Origin: Acidobacteriota bacterium
GTDB lineage: Bacteria; Acidobacteriota; Terriglobia; Bryobacterales; Bryobacteraceae
DNA length: 64,000 nt
Direction: 5' to 3'
NCBI GenBank assembly: GCA_017307505.1
Contig: JAFKEE010000052.1
Coordinates: forward strand, 1 to 64,000
Made by a program: the position numbers and the translations under genes. Below, piece after piece: positions 46,701 through 53,662 of this stretch (position 1 is the stretch's first letter; each line of letters opens with the position of its first letter). A model generated the notes under the pieces. That model was given only the letters and a program-made list of their open reading frames with translations. It did no database searches and was not told the origin of the DNA.

Positions 46701-47185
46701 TCAATCTGTACGCCTGGCTGGAACACAGCCAGGATCACCGGGCTACGGCCAAGCTGCGGCAGCGTGTCGATGTCGCGCATCGTAATGGAGCGACCCATCT
46801 GTGCATCGGTTGTCTGGATACGGGCGGCTTCTGCTTCGACGACCACGCTTTCCGTCACTTGCCCGACTTCGAGCTTAAAGCGCTGTGTTGTCGCGACTGA
46901 GACGTTCAATTCAACACCGCTGGCTACGGCCTTGCGAAAGCCTGGGGCCTCTACGCTGACGGTGTAAATTCCGGGTTGCAGGGAAGGGAAGATGAACAGA
47001 CCGTCGGGGCTGGTGACCCCTTCGGCGCGCACCTGCGTCTTCTCGTTAACAGCTACGACTTTTGCACCGGGCACTACGGCCCCGCTCTCGTCCTGAACGG
47101 ATCCGTCCAGCCTAGAGGTTGCCACCTGCGCCAAGCTGAGCGCTGCCAACAGCGCTAGAGATAGAACTACCCTAAGTGTCAACAT
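43730..47185 (-). CDS. TonB-dependent outer-membrane receptor, Oar-like
   Basis: An 1151-residue outer-membrane receptor. Signal peptide at 1-19 (LRVVLSLALLAALSLAQ); CarboxypepD_reg-like domain at about 20-110 (GSVQDESGAVVPGAKVVAV, SLQPGIYTVSVEAPGFRKA); plug at about 115-245 with IDTLPQLGRSP and DGIDVNDAV; the remainder is a beta-barrel ending in RYDF, with the terminal aromatic residue needed for outer-membrane assembly. Such receptors are abundant in Acidobacteriota and are thought to import glycans or peptides. The gene is monocistronic with its own promoter and terminator. Confidence 0.95.
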   Translation of the reverse strand: MLTLRVVLSLALLAALSLAQVATSRLDGSVQDESGAVVPGAKVVAVNEKTQVRAEGVTSPDGLFIFPSLQPGIYTVSVEAPGFRKAVASGVELNVSVATTQRFKLEVGQVTESVVVEAEAARIQTTDAQMGRSITMRDIDTLPQLGRSPVILAVFQPGVQIDPSDTTFSRVNGTRQGSNNTTLDGIDVNDAVAPRLGLAMTANNTDSIGEFRVITNGAKAEYGRNAGGQVELITRSGNNQFHGNLFDYLRNTQLNANTFFSNTSGVARPKYIQNLFGGSIGGPIVKGKTFFFFNYQGSRVAQEVVRNRTVLTPEAKSGIFRWRAPGSTAISSFNIAQNDPRGIGVDAEMAKIFKVLPDPNNFDTGDGLNTAGFRFNNPAGSRNNAYTGKVDHNLTQNHHLFFRYSWFRTYSIDALNSADATFPGFPQGAQGGVRWGFSAGSDWVLRPTLVNELRVGHQSANVDFLRPGRLQGSTIISNLFTDPYNATFGQGRNSPVDEVTDNMTKVMGNHTIKFGGQYRRTQQWGYNDAGIYPNVTTGTTLGNAVPANIGPTVASGAISSANRQTFESLYNDVLGRMNQVVQTFYSDLTTFQKAGTPRVRTFNFNEQGYFIQDDWKARRNLTLNFGLRWEYSSVPSEAAGQQGVIDRAALINSVNQVSNFAVAKSGAWYNNDFNNFAPRFGFAWDVKGDGKTAVRGSYGIFFDRIIGATTSSVDGATPGFSQSVPINPNQNGTDVRAADGIPLPGQPSAPVLVLPNNRQNTISVFDPNLRTGYTSQFSLNVQREVARNTIVEVSYVGSRGIKLFMNVNQNQQRIYGDFLNSFKELQAFQTNSSAPISANNTLVRIFGTPASAISSLGAANFTQGLVGTAATNLDRTFYTRYGAAGVSDFYLRNYPQYIELRQGTNNGRSYYNSLQFSVRRNMSALQVFANYTFSKSIDNGSAEGNGYTAPVDSFNLALNRGRSDFDKPHSFNASATYRVPFGKGKRFATDIPQWLDSAIGGWELGGLMIWQSGSVYTVSSSRTTTNGAVNTWANYSGSRNIGSIDRRGDGVFFLTSEEAGRFSFPAAGELGTGGRNAFRGPRYFGIDMSLVKRFKIYEDHAVTFRAEGYNVLNNTNFANPSVSLTAPATFGRISGIVGSPRIYQMALRYDF

Positions 47186-47248
47186 GATGATCGTCCCCTG
47201 TGAAGCTAGGGCACACGAACGGTGCCCGACTACCTTTTGATGGGTATC

Positions 47249-47277
47249 AGTGTAAGTAGATTTGTTACTACTGTCAA
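47249..47277 (-). promoter_or_regulatory. Promoter of the TonB-dependent receptor gene
   Basis: On the - strand TTGACA (47272-47277) and TACACT (47249-47254) are 17 bases apart, giving a leader of about 55 bases before the ATG. The -35 is perfect; the -10 matches four of six. Confidence 0.75.
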
Positions 47278-47289
47278 CGAATTTGTTAC
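47260..47289 (-). promoter_or_regulatory. Direct repeats flanking the receptor -35 box
   Basis: GTAACAAAT (written for the - strand) occurs at 47281-47289 just upstream of the -35 box and again at 47260-47268 inside the spacer, starts 21 bases apart, two helical turns. The pair brackets TTGACA and would suit a dimeric repressor, but the regulator is unknown. Confidence 0.55.
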
Positions 47290-47562
47290 ATCTCTGCGAT
47301 CCTCATGAAGAGGGCAGATCCTCTTAATTCATCGAAAGAACGCCGGTACTCTGATTGAGTTGTCCAGCGTTCCGGCTTGATGACAGCCCCCCGACGTATA
47401 TGCCAATTCCGCCTCAGAACCTAACTTAGTGTTCGTTGACCGCCTCCCCACTTGGGATCTGGCTTCCTTTCCCCGTAGACAGCAAGATGGCGCTCTGCTG
47501 CTCACCCCGCGCATGTCAAGGTGCTGGCATTCCGGAATCCGGATATGATGCTTACGACCCCT
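47290..47562. other. Intergenic region between divergent receptor and isomerase-like genes
   Basis: These 273 bases hold no credible gene. A small inverted repeat AAGAGG/CCTCTT at 47308-47313 and 47320-47325 is the only structure seen. No clear promoter for the + strand gene was found; its start codons at 47521 (GTG), 47545 and 47563 all lack a good ribosome site. Confidence 0.5.
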
Positions 47563-48648
47563 ATGAACCGGCGTACTCTCCTTCTCTCTTCCGCGGCCCT
47601 GGCCGCTGCTCCGCAGATTCCGGCTCTGGCGGCCCCGGTGGCTAAGAAGTTGCCGATGCTGATGAAGCTCGGCACCCAGAACAACTCCGATCCGGCTTAT
47701 TTGCGGATGATTGCGCCGCTGGGCGTCACCCACATCTGCAGCACGCTGCCCTCGCGCAAGCTCGACGAGAAGTGGAGCGTGGATTCGCTGAAGCGACTCA
47801 AAGAGGGGGTCGAGGCAGCCGGTATTCAACTGGCCATGGTGCCGCTGCCGCTGAGTTCGAGCATTGTGGAGAAGGCCGAGTATCCCAGCCTGCTGCTGGG
47901 CCAGTCGCCCGCCCGGGAGAAGGCCGTCGATGAGATCTGCCAGATGATCCGCAATTGCGCCCTGGCCGGCATCCCTTCGGTGAAGTACAACATGAGTATC
48001 CTCGGGGTCGTTCGGACGGCGCCTACGACGGGCCGCGGGGGCGCGCGCTACAGCACGTTTAAATATTCGGAAGGGCAGCAGGATCCGCCCAGCGCGGCGG
48101 CTCCGATGTCCGCCGACCTCTATTGGGAGAGGATCACCTGGTTCCTCGACCGGGTGGTGCCGGTCGCCGCCGAGCACAAAGTGAAGATCGCCTGTCACCC
48201 TCACGATCCTGGGATGCCCAAGGGGAAAGGTTGGAAGGGCGTCGAGACCGTGTTGGGCTCCGTGGACGGCCTGCAGCGGTTCGTCTCCATCCGGGAGAAT
48301 CCGTATCACGGCCTCAATTTCTGCCAGGGGACAGTGAGCGAGATGCTCGAAGACCCGAATCGCGAGATCGTCGATGTCATCAAGTACTTCGGATCCCGCA
48401 AGAAGATCTTCAACGTCCACTTCCGCAATATCCAGGGCAAGTTTCTCGACTTCCGCGAGACCTTCCCGGACAACGGCGATGTGAACTTCCTGAATGCGAT
48501 CCGTGCCTATCGGGACGTGGGGTACGACGGAATGCTGATGCCGGATCATGTGCCGCACATCGAAGGGGACACGGGCGGCCTGATGGCGTTCGCGTTCTGC
48601 TATGGGTATATCCGCGCTTTAATGCAGGTGTTGGAGCGGGAAGGATAA
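47563..48648 (+). CDS. Tat-exported xylose-isomerase-like TIM-barrel protein (mannonate dehydratase-like)
   Basis: A 361-residue protein from ATG 47563, beginning MNRRTLLLSSAALAAAP, a twin-arginine signal. The mature part is a TIM barrel of the sugar-phosphate isomerase/mannonate dehydratase (UxuA-like) group: KIACHPHDPGMP, GLNFCQGTVSEM, KIFNVHFRNIQGK and YDGMLMPDHVP contain the His, Cys and Asp residues expected at the metal site. An earlier ATG at 47545 is possible. Export of such an enzyme suggests extracytoplasmic sugar acid chemistry, typical of Acidobacteriota. Confidence 0.85.
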   Translation: MNRRTLLLSSAALAAAPQIPALAAPVAKKLPMLMKLGTQNNSDPAYLRMIAPLGVTHICSTLPSRKLDEKWSVDSLKRLKEGVEAAGIQLAMVPLPLSSSIVEKAEYPSLLLGQSPAREKAVDEICQMIRNCALAGIPSVKYNMSILGVVRTAPTTGRGGARYSTFKYSEGQQDPPSAAAPMSADLYWERITWFLDRVVPVAAEHKVKIACHPHDPGMPKGKGWKGVETVLGSVDGLQRFVSIRENPYHGLNFCQGTVSEMLEDPNREIVDVIKYFGSRKKIFNVHFRNIQGKFLDFRETFPDNGDVNFLNAIRAYRDVGYDGMLMPDHVPHIEGDTGGLMAFAFCYGYIRALMQVLEREG

Positions 48649-48685
48649 TACGACGGCCGGCGGGTTCCGCGAGTGACTGTCCCGG

Positions 48686-49993
48686 TTATCCCTTTCCGAG
48701 ATAGAAGAACCGCAGCAGAAACAGAGCCGTCAGGACGTAGACAAGCCAGTTGACCTTACGCCACTCGCCGGCGATGACGCGCAGCAGGGTATGGGAAGTG
48801 AAGCCGAAGGCGAGTCCGTTGGCGATGCTGAACGTGAGCGGAATGGCGGCCAGCGTGAGGAAGGCGGGGATGGCCACGACGGGTTTGTTCCACTCAATGT
48901 CTTCGGTGTGGGTGAGCATGAGCGCTCCGACGATGATCAGGGCCGGAGCGGTGGCCTGGGACGGAATGACGCCGAAGAGAGGGGCGATGAAGAGCGCGAC
49001 CAGGAAGAGGAGCCCGCAGACGACGGCGGTGAAACCGCTGCGGCCGCCGGCCACGACGCCAGCCGCGCTTTCGATGTAGCTGACCACGGTGGAGGTGCCG
49101 CACAGGGCGCCAGCGGTGGAGGCGACGGCATCGGCGGTGAGAATCCGGTTGACGCGCGGGATGTGGCCGTCGCGGTCGAAGAGGCCGGCGCGCGTGCCTA
49201 CGGCGACCAGGGTCCCGATGTTATCGAAGAGATCGACGAAGAGGAATACAAAGACGATCTCGAGTAGGCCCAGTTTCATGGTGCCGGCGAGATCGAGTTG
49301 GAAGAACGTTGCGGAGAGGTCGGCCGGCGAGTAGGCCTGCGGATTCCAGTGAACGAGTCCGGTGAGGGCGCCGAGCAGGGTTGTTGCGAGGATCCCGATG
49401 AGCATCGCGGCGCGGACGCCCCAGGTCATGAGCCCGGCAATGAGGATGAGGCCGAAGAGGGCGACGAGGGTGCCGGGGTCGCGGAGGTTGCCGAGGCTGA
49501 CGAGGGTAGCAGGGTCGGCTTTGATGATGCCTGCGTTGCGGAAGCCGATGAAGGCGATGAACAGGCCGATGCCCACGGCGACGGCCGCGTAGAGTTCTCG
49601 TGGGATCGATTCCAGGATCAACTGGCGGATGCCGAGGGCTGTGAGCAGCAGGAAGATGACGCCGGAGAGAAATACGGCGCCGAGGGCGACCTGCCAGGGC
49701 ACGTGCATGCCGAGACAGACGGTGTAAGTGAAGTACGCGTTGAGGCCCATGCCCGGGGCCAGCGCGATGGGGTAGCGGGCGATGATGCCCATGAGCAGGC
49801 AGCCGATGGCGGCGGCCAGGCAGGTGGCTGCCGTGACGGCGGTGGCGGGCATGCCGGTCTCATGCAGGATGGAGGGGTTGACGAAGATGATGTAGGCCAT
49901 GGTGACGAAGGTCGTCACTCCGGCCAGGATCTCGGTGCGCCATTTCGTACCGAGTTCCTGAAATTGAAAGTATTGCTCCAGGCGCGCCCGCAT
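48686..49993 (-). CDS. NCS2/AzgA-family purine permease
   Basis: An inner-membrane permease of 435 residues with about 12-14 spans. The family motif PGMGLNAYFTYTV (about residues 75-87) and VFLFVDLFDNIGTLVAVG (about 245-262) identify the AzgA (guanine/hypoxanthine) branch of NCS2. It starts MRARLEQYFQFQELGTKWRTEI. Likely imports purines by proton symport. It follows the cyclase gene by 36 bases on the same strand. Confidence 0.93.
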   Translation of the reverse strand: MRARLEQYFQFQELGTKWRTEILAGVTTFVTMAYIIFVNPSILHETGMPATAVTAATCLAAAIGCLLMGIIARYPIALAPGMGLNAYFTYTVCLGMHVPWQVALGAVFLSGVIFLLLTALGIRQLILESIPRELYAAVAVGIGLFIAFIGFRNAGIIKADPATLVSLGNLRDPGTLVALFGLILIAGLMTWGVRAAMLIGILATTLLGALTGLVHWNPQAYSPADLSATFFQLDLAGTMKLGLLEIVFVFLFVDLFDNIGTLVAVGTRAGLFDRDGHIPRVNRILTADAVASTAGALCGTSTVVSYIESAAGVVAGGRSGFTAVVCGLLFLVALFIAPLFGVIPSQATAPALIIVGALMLTHTEDIEWNKPVVAIPAFLTLAAIPLTFSIANGLAFGFTSHTLLRVIAGEWRKVNWLVYVLTALFLLRFFYLGKG

Positions 49994-50029
49994 CGAGTAA
50001 ACAGGATATCAATGCCGGGTGGCGCGGCA

Positions 50030-50692
50030 TCAATCGGGCAGGACGACGTAAGCGCGGACGGGGAAGGTGGCCCCGCCTTTCCAGGCGATGGGTACGGCGT
50101 GGAGGCGTCCGTCGTTGGTGGTGAGCGCTTCCAGATTGGTCATGTGTTCGCAGATGGGGATGCCGTTCCCGAGCAGGACGGTGTGGGCGGGGCGGCGCAG
50201 GTCGCCCATGTCGTCGATGTTGACGGAGTCGATGCCGACGAAGATGGCGCCGGCCTCGACGAGATACAGGCACGCGTCTTCGTTGAGGAACGGGTTGGGC
50301 TCGAAGTACTCTTCCTGATTCCAATGCCGGTCCCAACCGGTTTGAACGAGGACCGCCTTGCCTTGGAGGTCGAGGCCCTGGAAGAGCTGTGGACCTATGC
50401 CGCGGCCGAGGTTCTGGCGCGCGTCGACCTTCACGATTTCCAGGTCGGCCAGACGGTCGAGAGGCAGTTCGGAGAGGTCTGGCGCGTCGGGAAAGCGGTG
50501 GTACGGGGAGTCGACATAGGTGCCGGTGTTGCCGCAGAGGTGCAGCGAGGCGATGAGGAACTCCGACTGATTCTTATACTTTCGGCGCGAGCCGGCGTGG
50601 TCGAAAAGAAGCACGGCCTGCGGGCCGGGCAGACCGGCAAAGGTCTTCATCCCCTCGATGATGGGATGGCTGAGTTCAATGAATCGGGGCAT
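50030..50692 (-). CDS. Cyclase-family protein with altered metal motif
   Basis: The 220 residues fit the kynurenine formamidase-like cyclase family: MPRFIELSHPIIEGM start, VLVQTGWDRHW, FVGIDSVNIDD and PICEHMTNLEAL. The family metal motif HxGTHxDxPxH reads NTGTYVDSPYH at residues 55-65, so two histidines are replaced (Asn55, Tyr59) and only Asp61 and His65 remain. Metal binding or activity may be changed. It follows the small protein gene by seven bases. Confidence 0.88.
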   Translation of the reverse strand: MPRFIELSHPIIEGMKTFAGLPGPQAVLLFDHAGSRRKYKNQSEFLIASLHLCGNTGTYVDSPYHRFPDAPDLSELPLDRLADLEIVKVDARQNLGRGIGPQLFQGLDLQGKAVLVQTGWDRHWNQEEYFEPNPFLNEDACLYLVEAGAIFVGIDSVNIDDMGDLRRPAHTVLLGNGIPICEHMTNLEALTTNDGRLHAVPIAWKGGATFPVRAYVVLPD

Positions 50693-50699
50693 GGGCCAG

Positions 50700-50951
50700 T
50701 CAGGTCTTCAGTTTTTCCAGTTCCTGGTCGAGAAAGGCCAGTTCACGCTCCAATTGCATGCGAAAACGTGTATTGCAGGCGGTGATCATCTCCTGCTGGA
50801 TACGGGTCCGGCTGAGTTGCAGTTGATTGTACCGAGCCTGATGTTTACGCTCTTCGTCTGTCATAGATGGGGTGTCGGCATGGCCGGACCGCCTCTTGCC
50901 GGCGTCCTCCATCTGGGATTCAATCGATTTACTCTCCCAGCCTCGAGCCAT
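50700..50951 (-). CDS. Small uncharacterised protein
   Basis: An 83-residue soluble protein starting MARGWESKSIESQMEDA. The second half (QLQLSRTRIQQEMITACN, LERELAFLDQELEKLK) is a likely coiled-coil. I cannot name a Pfam family; the composition and spacing (seven bases before the cyclase) support a real gene. The function is unknown. Confidence 0.75.
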   Translation of the reverse strand: MARGWESKSIESQMEDAGKRRSGHADTPSMTDEERKHQARYNQLQLSRTRIQQEMITACNTRFRMQLERELAFLDQELEKLKT

Positions 50952-51006
50952 GCCCTCATTGTAGGACCGTTAAACCGGGAGTAGAGTGTCCTGTTTGTTC
51001 CCGGAG

Positions 51007-51720
51007 TCACGGTTGCCATTGTTCGCGCCGCCAGGCCATGTCCCAAAAGAGGTACTCGTAGCGGGCGCTGCGGACGAACAAGCGGAGAGCCTCGCGGCGT
51101 TGCTCCGGCGACGCCTGGCGGGCCGATTCGTTCATGATGGCGAGTACCTGGCGGACGCTGGCACCGTATTCTTCCCCGGCGTAGTTGTCGATCCAGCGCT
51201 GGTAGTCCTTGTTGCGGGAGCCCTGGCGCACCAGTTGTTTGCCCACTTCCCAATAGATCCAGTAACAAGGGAGCATGGCTGACAGACCTTCGGAGAAGGT
51301 GAGGCGCTGGACGGCGGCGAGCAGGTGGTTCGTGTAGGCGGCATTGGTGGGGGCCATGCCGGCAGCGGCGACCATGGCCGGTGTCACCCCGTAGGAGGCG
51401 AGAACCACCTGATGCATCCGGCGCTCTTCTTTCAAAGTGTCGATGGAGTGCTGGGCGAGGGTCATCGACCAGTCTTCGCGCGGCGCCTTCGCGGCGAGCA
51501 GATTGAGAGCCTGTCCGAACGACCGCAGGTAGAGGCTGTCCTGGATGAGATAGAACTGGAAGCACTCGCGGGGCAAGGTGCCGTCAGAGAGGCCCTTGAG
51601 GAAAGGGTGAGCGAGTGTTTTCGCATAGATCTGCGCGATGGCCGACCATTGCTCCGCGGTGAAGTCCCCCGCGCGGCAGGGCAGGGCAGCCAGCATGAGG
51701 AGGAGCGAGCGGCGGGTCAT
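51007..51720 (-). CDS. TenA-family thiaminase II with N-terminal signal sequence
   Basis: TenA hydrolyses thiamine or thiamine-degradation pyrimidines. Residues 18-237 make a complete TenA: Asp61 and Tyr64 (QDSLYLR), Tyr129, Cys152 and Tyr156 (LPCYWIYWEVG), Tyr180 and Glu222 (YEYLFWDMAW), each 17 positions beyond the B. subtilis TenA active-site numbering known to me. The extra 17 residues (MTRRSLLLMLAALPCRA) look like a signal peptide with a double arginine, so the enzyme is probably exported. It overlaps the uracil-DNA glycosylase stop by four bases. Confidence 0.92.
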   Translation of the reverse strand: MTRRSLLLMLAALPCRAGDFTAEQWSAIAQIYAKTLAHPFLKGLSDGTLPRECFQFYLIQDSLYLRSFGQALNLLAAKAPREDWSMTLAQHSIDTLKEERRMHQVVLASYGVTPAMVAAAGMAPTNAAYTNHLLAAVQRLTFSEGLSAMLPCYWIYWEVGKQLVRQGSRNKDYQRWIDNYAGEEYGASVRQVLAIMNESARQASPEQRREALRLFVRSARYEYLFWDMAWRREQWQP

Positions 51721-52391
51721 GCCAGCAGCCTCCGCGCGCGTTCAAAGACAGCCCGCAGCATGGGTTCGGTGAGTTTTCCAGTGGAGGTGTTCTGCTGGCT
51801 GGGGTGATAGGAACTGATGAGGATGGGCTCTCCCGGACCGAGGTGGTGCTCGCCGTCGTGTGAGAACACAAACTTCGAGCGGCGCTTACCGAGGTAGTTG
51901 TCGAAGGCGAGCCGGCCCAGGGCAACGACGATCTTCACCTGCTTCATGAGGGCGAATTCGCGCTCGAGATAACCGCGGCAGGCAACGATTTCCTGCGGAG
52001 TGGGCTTGTTGTCGGGCGGCGCGCAGCGGACGCTGGCGCTTACCCAGGCGTTGATCAACTTCAGACCGTCGCCGCGATGATCGCTGGTGGGCTGGTTGGC
52101 AAAGCCGGTCTGGTGGAGGGCGCGATAGAGCCAGTCGCCCGATTTATCGCCGGTGAAGACCCGGCCGGTTCGATTGGCGCCGTGGGCTCCGGGTGCCAGG
52201 CCAAGAATGAACAGTTCGGCGTGCGGATCGCCGAAGCCGGGCACAGGCCGGCCCCAGTAGTCCCATTCGAGATAGGCGCGCCGTTTTACCCGGGCCACCT
52301 CCAGGCAGTGTGCGCGCAGGCGCGGGCAGCGTTCGCAGTTGATGATTTCGTGTTCGAGCTGTGCCAGCCCCTTTGGCATCGCGGAGTTCAT
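51717..52391 (-). CDS. Uracil-DNA glycosylase, family 5 (UDGb)
   Basis: Removes uracil and deaminated bases from DNA. The 224 residues have the iron-sulfur cysteines Cys19-x2-Cys22 (CERC) and two later Cys (SVRCAPP, VACRGYL), the active motif GLAPGAHGANRTGRVFTGD (about 64-82, the UDGb form without a catalytic Asp of family 4 type) and the loop SYHPSQQNTSTGKLT. MNSAMPKGL gives the start; Met5 is an alternative. It lies divergently, 43 bases from the DegT gene. Confidence 0.92.
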   Translation of the reverse strand: MNSAMPKGLAQLEHEIINCERCPRLRAHCLEVARVKRRAYLEWDYWGRPVPGFGDPHAELFILGLAPGAHGANRTGRVFTGDKSGDWLYRALHQTGFANQPTSDHRGDGLKLINAWVSASVRCAPPDNKPTPQEIVACRGYLEREFALMKQVKIVVALGRLAFDNYLGKRRSKFVFSHDGEHHLGPGEPILISSYHPSQQNTSTGKLTEPMLRAVFERARRLLA

Positions 52392-52434
52392 CGCTGTTTC
52401 TCATTGTGAACGATTGGCGCTAGGATGATTAGCC

Positions 52435-53661
52435 ATGAGAACGCGAGTCAGCCGCAGAGCTATGATGGCCAGTGTTATGGCGCCCAACGAGCGGCCATCC
52501 TGGCCTGTGTTCGGTCCATTGGAAGAGACGTCCGTTCTGGAAGCACTGCGCAGTGGCCGTTGGAGCCGGTCGTCGGGCGGACGCAAGGTGCTTGAGTTTG
52601 AAGAAAAGTACGCGGCGCTGACGGGCGCCAAGTATTGTCTGGCGACCATGAACGGAACCAGCGCGCTGATTGCGGCGCTGAATTCCATCGACGTCGGACC
52701 CGGCGATGCGGTGCTGCTGCCGCCGTATACCTTTGTGGCCACGCTGAATGTGCTGCTGATGCAGCATGCCCTGCCCATTTTCGTGGACTCCGATATCGAA
52801 ACCTTCCAGATGGATGCGACGAAACTGGACGCGGCGTATACGCAGGAGTGCGTGGCCGTCATGCCGGTGCACCTCGGCGGCGCTTCGGTGGATCTCGATG
52901 CGGTCATGAACTTCGCTCGCCGGCGGAATCTGAAACTGGTGGAGGACGCCTGCCAGGCGCATCTGGGCGAGTGGAAGGCGCGCAAAGTCGGCTCGTGGGG
53001 CGACTGCGGCTGCTTCAGCTTCCAGGCGTCCAAGAACCTGAATTGCGGCGAAGGCGGAGCGCTGATTACCAATGATGAAGAGTTGGCGAACCGGGCGTAT
53101 GCGTTCCACACGAACGGGCGGCCCAAGGAGGTGGGTTCCGGGCTCGCTTATGCGCGCAACGGCGCGAATCTGCGGATGACCGAGTTCCAGGCGGTGATCC
53201 TGCTGGCGCAGATGACACGCCTGGAAGCGCAGTCGAGGATCCGGGAAGAGAATGCTCGTTACCTGGCGGGGATGCTCTCAAAGATTCCGGGGATCCAGCC
53301 GGCACGTCTGCACGAGGGCTGCACCCGGAATGCCTGGCACCTGTTCATGTTCCGGTATCTGGAGGATGCGGGCGTGCCGCGCGCTCAGTTCCTGAAGACT
53401 CTCAGCGGGAAGGGGATCTCGGCCTCCAGTGGATACACTCCGCTGAACAAGGAGCCGTTCCTGCTGAAGATGATGGAGGGACGGCACTACACGCGGATTT
53501 ATGGGCAGAAGCGCATGAAGCTGTGGCTGGAGCAGAATGAGTGCCCCGTAAATGAGAAGTTGTGCCGCGAAGCGGTGTGGTTTCCGCAGACGGTCATGCT
53601 GGGGGCCCGCAGCGAGATGGAACGGATCGCCGAGGCGATTTCGCAGGCTCGCAAAGGCTGA
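52435..53661 (+). CDS. DegT/DnrJ/EryC1/StrS-family aminotransferase
   Basis: A PLP-dependent sugar aminotransferase of 408 residues. The core motifs are clear: NGTSALIAAL, LPPYTFVAT, the PLP-binding EDACQAHLG with Asp171, and the Lys200 Schiff-base motif ASKNLNCGEGG. MRTRVSRRAMMASVM at the start is longer than in most family members and may be misplaced. It probably aminates a keto-sugar nucleotide for a surface glycan; substrate unknown. Confidence 0.92.
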   Translation: MRTRVSRRAMMASVMAPNERPSWPVFGPLEETSVLEALRSGRWSRSSGGRKVLEFEEKYAALTGAKYCLATMNGTSALIAALNSIDVGPGDAVLLPPYTFVATLNVLLMQHALPIFVDSDIETFQMDATKLDAAYTQECVAVMPVHLGGASVDLDAVMNFARRRNLKLVEDACQAHLGEWKARKVGSWGDCGCFSFQASKNLNCGEGGALITNDEELANRAYAFHTNGRPKEVGSGLAYARNGANLRMTEFQAVILLAQMTRLEAQSRIREENARYLAGMLSKIPGIQPARLHEGCTRNAWHLFMFRYLEDAGVPRAQFLKTLSGKGISASSGYTPLNKEPFLLKMMEGRHYTRIYGQKRMKLWLEQNECPVNEKLCREAVWFPQTVMLGARSEMERIAEAISQARKG

Positions 53662-53662
53662 G

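Noticed and set aside
44279-46900. An 873-codon open frame on the + strand
   Set aside because: It is antisense to the TonB-dependent receptor, a result of high GC at third positions; its protein has no domain pattern while the receptor reads clearly.
49298-50785. A 495-codon open frame on the + strand
   Set aside because: It is antisense to the purine permease and cyclase genes; composition is that of a shadow frame.
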